A DNA stretch of 64,000 bases, from contig CAZPYA010000016.1 of NCBI GenBank assembly GCA_964590255.1, positions 1 to 64,000 of the forward strand, in the 5' to 3' direction. Made by a program: the position numbers and the translations under genes. The notes under the pieces are model-generated. The model saw only the letters and a list, made by a program, of their open reading frames with translations, was not told the DNA's origin and searched no databases. Positions within the stretch are counted from its first letter, which is position 1. Every line of letters starts with the position of its first letter. Source of the stretch: JAKIYB01 sp964590255. GTDB lineage: Bacteria; Armatimonadota; Hebobacteria; CAIYQO01. Shown piece after piece: positions 1 to 7,882 of the stretch.

Positions 1-1
1 G

Positions 2-391
2 CTGACCTCCGACGAGATCGCGGCGGAAGCCGAGTTCTTCAGCTTCGGCACCAACGACCTCACCCAGATGACCTTCGGGCTGTCTCGTGACGACGCGGCG
101 AAGTTCCTGCCGGTCTACCTGGACAAGAAAGTCATCTCCGTCGACCCGACCGAGTCCATCGACGTGAAGGGTGTCGGCCGATTGATGAAGATCTGCGTGG
201 AAGACGCGAAGAAAGTCAACCCGACGATCAAGCTCGGCATCTGCGGCGAACACGGCGGCGAGCCCGATTCGGTGAAGTTCTGCTTCGCCATCGGCCTCAA
301 CTACGTGAGCTGCTCGCCCAAGCGCCTCCCCGTTGCCCGCCTGTCGGCCGCCCAGGCCGCCCTCGCCGGCTCCGGCCCCTCCGACAAATAA
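2..391 (+). CDS. ppdK: Pyruvate, phosphate dikinase, C-terminal fragment
   Basis: The last 129 residues of pyruvate phosphate dikinase, which interconverts pyruvate, ATP and phosphate with PEP, AMP and pyrophosphate in the cytoplasm. The 5' part lies outside the window; the frame is open from base 2. Family landmarks of the PEP/pyruvate TIM-barrel domain are visible: GTNDLTQ near fragment residue 16 and CGEHGGE, whose Cys (fragment residue 81) is the conserved catalytic acid. The ending with CSPKRLPVARLSAAQA matches the usual C-terminus, except that Lys replaces the common aromatic residue before Arg. The gene stops at TAA 389-391, just ahead of a strong hairpin terminator. It is one of two PEP-metabolising genes in the window, the other being the PEPCK fusion near 29.4 kb. 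Confidence 0.95.
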   Translation: MTSDEIAAEAEFFSFGTNDLTQMTFGLSRDDAAKFLPVYLDKKVISVDPTESIDVKGVGRLMKICVEDAKKVNPTIKLGICGEHGGEPDSVKFCFAIGLNYVSCSPKRLPVARLSAAQAALAGSGPSDK

Positions 392-421
392 GTCGCGGGA
401 ACGCATTTGGGTGACCCATAC

Positions 422-458
422 CGCCTGCCCCGGTGTTGTGCCGGGGCAGGCGTGTTTA
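422..458 (+). terminator. Rho-independent terminator after ppdK
   Basis: A perfect 12-bp stem (422-433 with 441-452, arm CGCCTGCCCCGG) with a 7-base loop is followed by TGTTTA. It sits 30 bp after the stop codon of the pyruvate phosphate dikinase gene. Confidence 0.8.
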
Positions 459-727
459 TGGGTGGGGTGTATAGTTCGGAAAGAGAGCGTGACACCGCGC
501 GCCTTGGTGCGGCTGCGGCGCGACTACGAACGATTTGCGTTCTCACCGATCAGGTGAGCGAGACTGGTGCTTTCGCTTAGACGATAACTGAGTAGGCGCA
601 CTGTCGGGAAAGATTGCCTACCTGGACGCGGCTTGCTTCGCGGCGCCGCTGCTGAGAACTTCAACGTCAGCCGATTGCCGATGGCCAATCCATTGCCAAC
701 CCGCCGTCGCCGGATTACAATGCAGGC
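459..727. other. Intergenic gap before the MFS/kinase operon
   Basis: No ORF with a plausible start and coding character is visible here. Apart from the terminator at its left end, the only signal is a sigma70-like promoter at 693-721. Confidence 0.6.
693..721 (+). promoter_or_regulatory. Putative sigma70 promoter, possibly giving a leaderless mRNA
   Basis: TTGCCA (693-698), a 17-bp spacer and TACAAT (716-721) form a good promoter match. The expected transcription start falls at or next to the ATG at 728, which has no convincing ribosome binding site. A leaderless transcript is therefore inferred; the promoter itself is unproven. Confidence 0.45.
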
Positions 728-1537
728 ATGTTTGATGACCTCGATTTGTCCGGCGTGCTGTCGCAGTTGAAGCGGGCGGATGATGCGCTTGCTGAATTCG
801 TCGCCCCGTGGTGGGCGGGGGCGGTGCTGGCGGTGGCGTGGATGGAGAAGGGGCCGCGTCTCTTTCGCCTCACCGAGATGCCGGCGGAGGCGGGGTACTG
901 GCTCTTTGGCACGGCGGACGACACGGCGACGCCCATCCGGCCGGCGGAGGACGCCGAGGTGCGGAAATACCTGGGATTGCTGCCGAAGGCGACGGTGATC
1001 CTGCTGGCGGAGGAGTTGGCGTATCCCGGCAGCTTTGCCGAGAAGCTGGCGGGCATCACCGGCAGCCGGCCTATCCACTTTGCGCCGGAGACACCGCTGG
1101 TATCCGTGCAGGCGCGCTTCGACGGCGTGAACCTGCTCTATGACGGTGCAACGGCAGAGAAGACGGACGATCCCTTCGGCGGCCTGCTCTCCGAATCGTC
1201 GATTTTCGCCCCCGGCGAGTTGCTGGATACCCCCGGCGACGGCGCGGGCGGGGCGGACACCGCGCTGCAGGAATTGCAGGCGCATCCTGAACAGGCGGTG
1301 GAGGCGCGGCTGAACGCCGTGCTGGAGCCGGCGGGGGCGACGCTGGTGTCCTGGACACCCGCCGACGGCGGCGTTTCCGTTACCTGGAAGTGCGATTTCG
1401 ACGAGTGGACGGCGGCGCTGTCCGTCGCCGGCAGCCCCATCACCAGCGGCATCTGCCTGCCCGGATCGCGCGGCTTCAACCCCGGGCGGCTGACGCGGAT
1501 GCTACTCGATCATCTCCTCGATACGTGGCAGGGGTAA
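728..1537 (+). CDS. Conserved-type hypothetical protein, first gene of kinase operon
   Basis: A 269-residue soluble protein that I do not recognise. It has no signal peptide or membrane segment, and an acidic, Ala/Leu/Gly-rich composition. The N-terminal half alternates hydrophobic strands and helices; the middle (about 135-190) is low in predicted structure; the end contains short Trp-rich strands (WTPADGG, VTWKCDFDEW). It reads 3 bp into the MFS gene and is probably co-transcribed with the MFS transporter, the membrane-anchored Ser/Thr kinase and the DUF1232 gene. No Shine-Dalgarno is obvious before the ATG, and a promoter lies directly upstream, so a leaderless start is possible. A role as partner or substrate of the downstream kinase is only a guess from position. 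Confidence 0.75.
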   Translation: MFDDLDLSGVLSQLKRADDALAEFVAPWWAGAVLAVAWMEKGPRLFRLTEMPAEAGYWLFGTADDTATPIRPAEDAEVRKYLGLLPKATVILLAEELAYPGSFAEKLAGITGSRPIHFAPETPLVSVQARFDGVNLLYDGATAEKTDDPFGGLLSESSIFAPGELLDTPGDGAGGADTALQELQAHPEQAVEARLNAVLEPAGATLVSWTPADGGVSVTWKCDFDEWTAALSVAGSPITSGICLPGSRGFNPGRLTRMLLDHLLDTWQG

Positions 1538-1540
1538 CGG

Positions 1541-2869
1541 ATGACCACCTCCTCTCGCCTGCGTCCGGGCCTTGGGCTGGCAGAGATCAAGCGCGCGCTG
1601 ACGCTTTTCAACTGGAACGTCGGCTTCCGCAGCCTCTTCGACTACCTGTGCATGGTGACGGGTTTCCTTTTCGTCGACTACGCGCTGTCGCTGGGCATCG
1701 CCAAGGAGAAGATCGGGCTCTTTCCGGCGCTTATCAACCTGGCCTGCGTGCTGCAGCTCGCATCGCTGTGGCTGTTCAACCACGTGCGCAACCGCATGGC
1801 CTTTGTGCTGGCGTTGTGCTACCTGGAGATCGTCTTTGTGGCGCTGGCGGTGTTGGCGGGGATGTTCGTGCCTCCGGCAGCGCGTCTGGCGTGCCTTATC
1901 GGGTTGATCACCCTCGCTGCTGCCGCCAGTTCGCTGTCGCGGCCGACGTTGGAAGCCTGGCTCGCGTCATCTATCCCCGCGCGATTGCGCGGGCGCTACC
2001 TGGGCATCCGCTTCATGATAATGAGCGCGGTGGGCGCGGTGGGGGTGTATGGGGTCGGCACGCTGGCGCAGCGGGTCGACCGCGCCGATACGATGGGCTT
2101 TGCCGTGCTGCTGCTGGGCGGCTGTCTTCTCGGCGTGACGGCGGTGTTCTTTCTGCATCGCATCCCCATGATACGCACCGACGATGCCGAGGAGGCGTTT
2201 CACTGGCGCGACTTGCTCGACGTGCTGCGCAACCGGCCGTTCATGCGCTTCGTGGCCGGCATGCTGATTTATGAGGTGCCCTTCTACATCGGGCCAGTCT
2301 ACTACCAGGTCTTCTACCTCAAAGTGCTGCACATGCAGGAGTCGATGATCTCGCTGGTGATGGTGGGCTACCTGGTGGTGAAGATCATCCTCGCGCCGAT
2401 CTTTGGCCGGCTGGTGGACCGGCTGGGCGTACGGCGGTTGATTCTGTATATCACGCCGGCGTATGTGCTCACCTTCCTGGGCTATGTCTTATGCGGTCCG
2501 GCCAATGCCTGGCTCATCTTCGTGCTGTGGGCGCTGGCGGGGGTGGGCGACGGGGCGTTCGGCGTCGTGCTCAATTCCGCGCTGTATGCGACGTCACCCG
2601 ACACCTCCAAGCGCAAGGCCTACTTCGCCGTCTACAACCTGGTGCTGCTGCTGGCCAGCTCGGCCGGCGCCTTCATCGCGGTGGGCATCGCTGAAGCATT
2701 GAAGGGGCACTCGCTGCGGTTGGGGCCGTTTGTGCTCGGGCAGTTCCACCTGCTCTTCGCCGGGTGCTGTCTCTTCTTCATCGTCATCTTCCTCTTCAGC
2801 ATCCCGCTGATGCCCGGCAAGCCGGGGGAGGGGAAACCGACCCCCGGCGCGAATAGTACAGCGCAGTAG
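1541..2869 (+). CDS. Major facilitator superfamily transporter
   Basis: A 442-residue inner-membrane protein with about 12 hydrophobic segments, the usual MFS size and pattern. The central cytoplasmic loop (about residues 195-230, with HRIPMIRTDDAEEAFHW) separates two six-helix halves, and the loop after a C-half helix carries the MFS-like GRLVDRLGVRRL signature. The substrate cannot be read from sequence; the family moves small solutes by proton coupling or facilitated transport. It starts 3 bp after the upstream hypothetical gene, with AGGGG as a good ribosome site. It precedes a receptor-like protein kinase, so transport could be coupled to signalling, which is inferred from context. Confidence 0.85.
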   Translation: MTTSSRLRPGLGLAEIKRALTLFNWNVGFRSLFDYLCMVTGFLFVDYALSLGIAKEKIGLFPALINLACVLQLASLWLFNHVRNRMAFVLALCYLEIVFVALAVLAGMFVPPAARLACLIGLITLAAAASSLSRPTLEAWLASSIPARLRGRYLGIRFMIMSAVGAVGVYGVGTLAQRVDRADTMGFAVLLLGGCLLGVTAVFFLHRIPMIRTDDAEEAFHWRDLLDVLRNRPFMRFVAGMLIYEVPFYIGPVYYQVFYLKVLHMQESMISLVMVGYLVVKIILAPIFGRLVDRLGVRRLILYITPAYVLTFLGYVLCGPANAWLIFVLWALAGVGDGAFGVVLNSALYATSPDTSKRKAYFAVYNLVLLLASSAGAFIAVGIAEALKGHSLRLGPFVLGQFHLLFAGCCLFFIVIFLFSIPLMPGKPGEGKPTPGANSTAQ

Positions 2870-2888
2870 AGTCACCGCGGAGGCCACG

Positions 2889-4463
2889 TTGCAACTCGAT
2901 GATGCCCGCTGCCCCTTGCCGAATGGCACGCCGCTGTATGCCCAGCGGTATGTCATCACGGCATGCCTGGGTCGTGGCGGCTTCTCGATGACCTATCGGG
3001 CCGAGGACACCTTCCTGCGGCGCGCGGTGGCCATCAAGGAATTCTTCCCCGCTGGCTGCGCGCGCGAGGCGGCGTCGCCGGCGTTGCGCGTCGACTGGTC
3101 GGCGGGCGACCTCGCCCACGCGCGCGACCGCTTCCTGGACGAAGGCCGCGCGCTGGCGCGGGTGCGCCATCCCGGCGTGGTGACCATTCACGACATCTTT
3201 CCCGAGCACAACACCCTGTATATGGTGATGGAGTTCATCGACGGGCAGACGGTGGAGGCGGGCATGCGGCAAGCCAACCGCGCGCTGCCGGTGGCGGAGG
3301 CGCTGGAAGTGATCCGCCAGGCGGGGACGGCGCTGGGGGTGGTACACACGTCTGGTTTTCTACACCGCGACCTGAAGCCCGCCAACCTGATGCGCCGACC
3401 GGACGGGCAGGTGGTGCTGGTGGATTTCGGTTCTGCCCGCGAATACAGCCTGGCGGACGCGCCAGCGCACACCGTCATCCTCACCCGCGGCTTTGCCCCA
3501 CCCGAGCAGTACGACCCCAACGGCCTGCGTGGCCCGGCATCGGATATCTACGCGCTGGCCGCCACCCTCTACTACCTGGTCACCGGCCGCTGCCCCACCG
3601 AGGCGACGGCACGGGTGGCGGGGGTGCCGCTGACACCCGCGCCCGAGTTGGCGGCGATGCCGGTGGCGCTGGCGACGGCCATCGAGACGGGGATGCAGTT
3701 GCCCGCTGACGCCCGCCCGCAAACGGTGGAGGCGTTCCTGGCGCTGCTGCCAGCGACCGCATGCGGGCCGGAGGCGCTGCCGGAAACGCAGTTGCTCCAT
3801 GTCGAGTCGGCGGACGAGGAGGAGGACGTTGCAGCGGCGCCGGAGGCGCTCTCGCCGCGGTTCATTTCGGCGCCGGCGCGGTGGCGTTTCGCGTTCATGC
3901 ACCTTTACCGTGTGCTGCTGGGGCTCAGCGGCGGATATGCGCTGGCGACGCTGGTGCTGCCCGCGCTGGCGCTGCCGCTGGCGGCATGGCAGACGGCGGC
4001 GCTGGAGGTGACGTTGGTGGCACTGGGCTACGCGCTGGCGCAGTGGACGGCGCTGCGCGACACGGCGCAGGTCACCCCCTGGTGGCTCGTTGCCGCGCTG
4101 GGGTCGATCATCGTCGGCGGCATCGGCGCGGCGTGGCTGGGCTCCATCGCGCTGGTGCCGGGCGTCAGCGTGCATGGGGCGGCGGTGATGGGGGTACTCA
4201 CCTTCGGTTTGCTGGGGCAGTCAGCCGTGCTGCGCTTCCTGGTGCAGGAAAGCCTCTGGTGGCTGCCGCTGGGCCTGCTGTTGCCCACGGGCGCCTACCT
4301 CACCGCCGTGCTGCTGCGGGCTACGCCGTTCTGGCGCCTCTTCGCTTGCCTCGCGGTGCTCATCGTCGTGCAGACGGTGCTGCTGTGCGTGTATGAGCTG
4401 CGCCAGCCGCGAGTGGCGGATGTTGAGGAGGAGGACGAGGACGAAGGCGAGGGGGACGCATGA
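2889..4463 (+). CDS. Membrane-anchored Ser/Thr protein kinase
   Basis: A 524-residue Hanks-type kinase. The start is TTG at 2889, chosen because GGAGG (2879-2883) sits 5 bases upstream. The kinase domain spans about 20-290: Gly loop GRGGFS (28-33), ATP-anchoring Lys50 in VAIK, catalytic HRDLKPAN (His159-Asp161), DFG (179-181) and the APPEQY end of the activation segment (203-208). All catalytic residues are present, so it should be active. An acidic linker (about 305-320) leads to five to seven membrane helices (about 340-505), and the protein ends in an acidic tail (EEEDEDEGEG). The C-terminal membrane bundle, rather than extracellular PASTA repeats, suggests sensing within the membrane. It overlaps the next gene by ATGA. 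Confidence 0.9.
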   Translation: MQLDDARCPLPNGTPLYAQRYVITACLGRGGFSMTYRAEDTFLRRAVAIKEFFPAGCAREAASPALRVDWSAGDLAHARDRFLDEGRALARVRHPGVVTIHDIFPEHNTLYMVMEFIDGQTVEAGMRQANRALPVAEALEVIRQAGTALGVVHTSGFLHRDLKPANLMRRPDGQVVLVDFGSAREYSLADAPAHTVILTRGFAPPEQYDPNGLRGPASDIYALAATLYYLVTGRCPTEATARVAGVPLTPAPELAAMPVALATAIETGMQLPADARPQTVEAFLALLPATACGPEALPETQLLHVESADEEEDVAAAPEALSPRFISAPARWRFAFMHLYRVLLGLSGGYALATLVLPALALPLAAWQTAALEVTLVALGYALAQWTALRDTAQVTPWWLVAALGSIIVGGIGAAWLGSIALVPGVSVHGAAVMGVLTFGLLGQSAVLRFLVQESLWWLPLGLLLPTGAYLTAVLLRATPFWRLFACLAVLIVVQTVLLCVYELRQPRVADVEEEDEDEGEGDA

Positions 4464-4855
4464 GCGCGCTGGCCCGCTGGAAGGAGCGCGTGCGCCTGCT
4501 GAAACGCGACACCCTCGCCCTCTACCTGGCCAGCCGCCACCCGCGCGTGCCGTGGACGGCGCGGCTGTTCATCGCCGCCGTGGCCGCCTACGCCCTCAGC
4601 CCCATCGACCTCATTCCCGATATCATCCCCGTCCTCGGTTACCTCGACGACCTGCTGCTCGTTCCATTGGGCATCTGGCTGGCGCTGAAGATGATCCCTC
4701 CGGACATCCTCGCCGAATGTCGCGCCGCCGCGGAAACCCGCCTTGCCGAGGGGCAGCCCGTCAGCCGCACCGCGGCCGCGGTGATCATCGCGTTATGGCT
4801 GCTGGCGGCGGCGTGGCTGGGGTGGGTAGTGTGGCGGTGGGTGGGACGTCGGTAG
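4460..4855 (+). CDS. DUF1232 (YkvA-like) small membrane protein
   Basis: A 131-residue protein with the DUF1232 core: hydrophobic AYALSPIDLIPDIIPVLGYLD (about 43-63), including the diagnostic SPIDLIPD (47-54). A second hydrophobic stretch follows and a Trp-rich C-terminal helix ends the protein. The family is widespread and of unknown function; members are small membrane-associated proteins. Its ATG overlaps the kinase stop codon (ATGA at 4460-4463), so it is translationally coupled to the kinase and is the last gene of the operon. A role as partner or substrate of the kinase is an inference from coupling. Confidence 0.85.
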   Translation: MSALARWKERVRLLKRDTLALYLASRHPRVPWTARLFIAAVAAYALSPIDLIPDIIPVLGYLDDLLLVPLGIWLALKMIPPDILAECRAAAETRLAEGQPVSRTAAAVIIALWLLAAAWLGWVVWRWVGRR

Positions 4856-4949
4856 AACATGATCGCTGGATATCGGCGTGCGATGCAAACCTTTCGTCGC
4901 ACGCAGGTGCGTGGCGTGATCATGCTGGCACCGGCGGCGGTCACGCGGA

Positions 4950-4972
4950 CCCCTCCCCGTTCCGGAGAGGGG
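4950..4972. repeat. Short palindromic repeat, CCCCTCCCC/GGAGAGGGG family, copy 1
   Basis: An imperfect palindrome of the form CCCCTCCCC, a few bases, GGAGAGGGG. Near-identical copies occur at 13333-13354, 21566-21590 and 55588-55609, always between genes. Here it lies between the convergent DUF1232 and dehydrogenase genes, where it could also end transcription. Confidence 0.65.
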
Positions 4973-5079
4973 AGCTATCTCAAGCAAGTGATTGCTCTGA
5001 TGGGCACAGACGTATCAATCGATCATTGACTGTGACGAATTATGTTTCCACCATCACCGGCGGCGTGCTGTATGACTTC

Positions 5080-6420
5080 TTACGCCGACGGCTCCTCCAC
5101 GGCCAGCGTCTCCCCCTTACCAAGCGCGACGAAGCGGAAGCCGGCCGAACGTGCCGTAACAGGATCATACACATTGCGGCCGTCGACGAGGATGCGGGTG
5201 CGCATGCGGGTGGCGGCGGCGGGCAGGTCCAGTTCCTTGAAGACGGTGTGCGCGGTGACGAGTATCAGCGCGTCGGCGCCGTCCAGCGCATCCGGGCCGG
5301 CGAAGAGCGGGTAGTCGTCCAGCACGGCCACGTGCGGGTCATAGAGGCGCACCGTGGCGCCGGCGGCGGCCAGCGCGCGGGCCAGCGGGCGGGCGGGGGT
5401 GTTGCGGGTGTCGTCGGCTTCCTCCAGGTAGGCGGCGCCGAGGATGGTGACCACCGCGCCGTCCAGCGATGTGCCTTCGGCGGCCAGCGCCTGCCGCACG
5501 AGGTCGGCCAGGTGCGCGGGCATGCCGTCGTTGATGGCGCGGGCGGTGGGCAGCAGGCGCGGCTGATGGCCGCTGACCGATGAAACGAGCAGCCAGGGGT
5601 CTTTCGGGATACAGTGGCCGCCTACGCCAGCGCCGGGCAGGTGCATCGAGCGGTAGGGGCTGCTATTCACCAGGTCGCGCACCTGGAAGACGTCCGCGCC
5701 CAGCTCCTCGCAGATGAGCGCCAGCTCGTTGGCGAAGGCGATCTGCACGTCGCGGTAGGCGTTCTCCGCGGTTTTCACAATCTCGGCAGTGGTGGCGTCG
5801 GTGGGGTGCAGCGCGCCGCGGGTGACCCGCTGATAATAGGGCAGCGCGCGCGCGGTGCAAGCAGGGGTGATGCCGCCGACCACGCGGTCGCAGGTGGTGA
5901 TGTTTTTCAGCAGGCGGCCGGGCATGACGCGCTCGGGGCAGTGCACCAGGTGGAACGTCTCGCCCACCGTGCCCAGCGCCGCCTGCAGGATGGGCAGCGC
6001 CAACCCGCGGGTAGTGCCGGGGGCGACCGTGGATTCCAGCACTACCAGCACGCCATGCTTCAGGTGGGGGGCGATGGTTTCCAGCGCGCCGCGCAGGGCC
6101 AGGTAGCGGGGGCGGTGGTCGGTGTCGTCCACCGGCGTCTCCACCGCGATGAAGACAGCGTCGGCGTCGCGCAGGCGCGCGGGATCGCCGGTGGTGGTCA
6201 GGCGGCCGGAGGCGACCATGCGCGCCAATAGCGCGTCCATGGCCGGCTCACCGCTTTCGAAGGGCACGCATCCCGCGCCGGCTTCCGCGACTTTCGTCGC
6301 GCTCACATCGTAGCCCAGCGCGTCGTAGCCGGCGTCGGCCAACGTGCATAACAGCGTCAACCCCACATATCCGATACCCACGACAGCCACGCGCTGTCGC
6401 GTCTGCTCATGCGACTCCAT
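5080..6420 (-). CDS. wbpA: UDP-N-acetylhexosamine 6-dehydrogenase (WbpA/WecC family)
   Basis: A 446-residue UDP-sugar dehydrogenase that oxidises C6 of a UDP-GlcNAc or UDP-ManNAc type sugar to the uronic acid with two NAD+. Visible features: Rossmann GIGYVG (15-20), the central-domain stretch with Lys216 in EIVKTAENAYRD, and the catalytic Cys270 in GVGGHCIPKDPW. Length is normal for the family. GGGAG lies 6 bases before the ATG. Together with the adjacent oxidoreductase, aminotransferase and acetyltransferase on the plus strand it matches the WbpA step of the UDP-diacetamido-uronic acid pathway (established in Pseudomonas and Bordetella). WecC (ManNAcA) is the main alternative, since sequence alone does not separate the two well. 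Confidence 0.88.
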   Translation of the reverse strand: MESHEQTRQRVAVVGIGYVGLTLLCTLADAGYDALGYDVSATKVAEAGAGCVPFESGEPAMDALLARMVASGRLTTTGDPARLRDADAVFIAVETPVDDTDHRPRYLALRGALETIAPHLKHGVLVVLESTVAPGTTRGLALPILQAALGTVGETFHLVHCPERVMPGRLLKNITTCDRVVGGITPACTARALPYYQRVTRGALHPTDATTAEIVKTAENAYRDVQIAFANELALICEELGADVFQVRDLVNSSPYRSMHLPGAGVGGHCIPKDPWLLVSSVSGHQPRLLPTARAINDGMPAHLADLVRQALAAEGTSLDGAVVTILGAAYLEEADDTRNTPARPLARALAAAGATVRLYDPHVAVLDDYPLFAGPDALDGADALILVTAHTVFKELDLPAAATRMRTRILVDGRNVYDPVTARSAGFRFVALGKGETLAVEEPSA

Positions 6421-6848
6421 GATGCTCCCTCGCGTTGGAATGGACTCGGCCCAGGCCGGCCTCTATATGATAGGCGACAACCCGTCGGCCCGGTGAGCGA
6501 TTCCACGCGTGATGTGTGTTTTTCTGCACGTCCGCCGCGCATTCCTTTGTCGGCGCCGTCCGCTCTGCCCCGCCCATGGGCGGTGAGCGCGGCCTATGTG
6601 TGAGCGTACCCGGCGCGGCGTGCCGCGAAAACGTCGCGGCAACTCAGCGCCTGTTCGGATTCGCGGCGGGCGATATCCAATAGATTACACATTCGTTCGA
6701 CTTTTCACAGTTGAACTTTTATGAGAATCCGCCTAGAATGTAGCAGCTTTACGCGCGAACCGTTCCCTGTTCGGCCATCCGCCCAGCGCATGTCCGCCGG
6801 GGATGCGCGCGCCGAAGCGGAACCCCTGGCAGAAGAGGGCACACGCGC
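6421..6848. other. Divergent intergenic region of the sugar-nucleotide cluster
   Basis: A 428-bp gap between the minus-strand dehydrogenase and the plus-strand oxidoreductase. No gene is evident. It holds a good promoter for the plus-strand genes at 6711-6739 and leaves a leader of roughly 100 bases before the first ATG. Confidence 0.6.
6711..6739 (+). promoter_or_regulatory. Putative sigma70 promoter for the wbpB-E-D genes
   Basis: TTGAAC (6711-6716), an exact 17-bp spacer and TAGAAT (6734-6739), in a locally AT-rich stretch. It points to the oxidoreductase, aminotransferase and acetyltransferase genes. Confidence 0.6.
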
Positions 6849-7823
6849 ATGCAGGATTCGGTGATTCGACTCGGGATGATCGGGACAGGCGTGATGGGCG
6901 GGCACCACACTCGGGTGGCCGCCATGTCGAAGGCATGCCAACTGACGGGCATTTACGACGCCGACCCGCAGCGCGCCACGGCGCTGGCGCACCAGTATGG
7001 CGTGGCCGCCTTCCAGTCGCTGGACGAGGCGTGCACGGCGTGCGACGCGGTGATTATCGCCACGCCGACGGTGACCCACGCGCAGGTGGCGACGGCCTGT
7101 CTGCAGGCCGGCTGCCACGTGCTGCTGGAAAAACCGATCGCCGGCGACCTGGGTGAAGCGGAAGCGCTGGTCGCGTTCAGCAAGACGGTGGACCGTGTGC
7201 TGATGATCGGCCACGTGGAGCGCTTCAATCCCGCTGTCACCGCGGTGCTGGCGCTGGTGAAGCCCGAGGAGATTATCTCCTGTGAGCTGCAGCGGCTGAG
7301 CACGGCGCCGGGGCGCGATCGCTCGGCGGACATCATCTTTGACCTGATGATCCATGACCTGGACCTGGCGCTGGCCTTCACGAAATCATCGGCGCTGGCG
7401 ATCTCGGCGATGGGCCACTGCGTGCGCGGCGAGTTAATCGACCACGTGACGGCGCTGTTGCGCTTTGGCAGCGGGGTGACGGTGACGTTGACCGCGTCGT
7501 CCATCAGCCAGGAGCGCGTACGCAAGGCGCGGGTATTCACCCAGAACGCCTTGTTCAGCGTCGACTTTGCCAACCGCGAGGTGTGGATTCACCGACACGG
7601 GCAGTCCTCGCTGGCGATGGAAGATGGGCAGTATTACCTTACCAGCCAGGTGGAGCAGATTCTGGTGCCGCCGAAAGAGCCGCTGGCGGTGGAGCAGGAG
7701 CACTTCCTGCACGCCATCCGCACCGGCACCGCGCCGCTCACCTCGGCCGAGGTGGGGCTGGCGGCGCTGCGCATGGCCTACGCCATCCAACTGAGCGTCC
7801 AAGATCAGTTGCTCGCGCAATAG
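6849..7823 (+). CDS. wbpB: UDP-sugar uronic acid 3-dehydrogenase (WbpB/WlbA-like, Gfo/Idh/MocA)
   Basis: A 324-residue NAD-dependent oxidoreductase. The N-terminal Rossmann domain has GTGVMG (12-17) and the family EKP motif (94-96, Lys95 being the catalytic lysine); GHVERFNP (121-128) is typical of the WlbA/WbpB subgroup. The expected reaction is oxidation of C3 of UDP-GlcNAcA to the 3-keto sugar, the substrate of the next gene product. It follows a consensus-like promoter and is separated from the aminotransferase gene by only 59 bp. Assignment rests on the motif set plus the order of neighbours, since Gfo/Idh/MocA proteins are otherwise hard to tell apart. Confidence 0.85.
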   Translation: MQDSVIRLGMIGTGVMGGHHTRVAAMSKACQLTGIYDADPQRATALAHQYGVAAFQSLDEACTACDAVIIATPTVTHAQVATACLQAGCHVLLEKPIAGDLGEAEALVAFSKTVDRVLMIGHVERFNPAVTAVLALVKPEEIISCELQRLSTAPGRDRSADIIFDLMIHDLDLALAFTKSSALAISAMGHCVRGELIDHVTALLRFGSGVTVTLTASSISQERVRKARVFTQNALFSVDFANREVWIHRHGQSSLAMEDGQYYLTSQVEQILVPPKEPLAVEQEHFLHAIRTGTAPLTSAEVGLAALRMAYAIQLSVQDQLLAQ

Positions 7824-7882
7824 CGACATATATCCCGGTGGCGCGCAAGGGGATACGCCGGCCGGATGGAGAGGATTCGATC

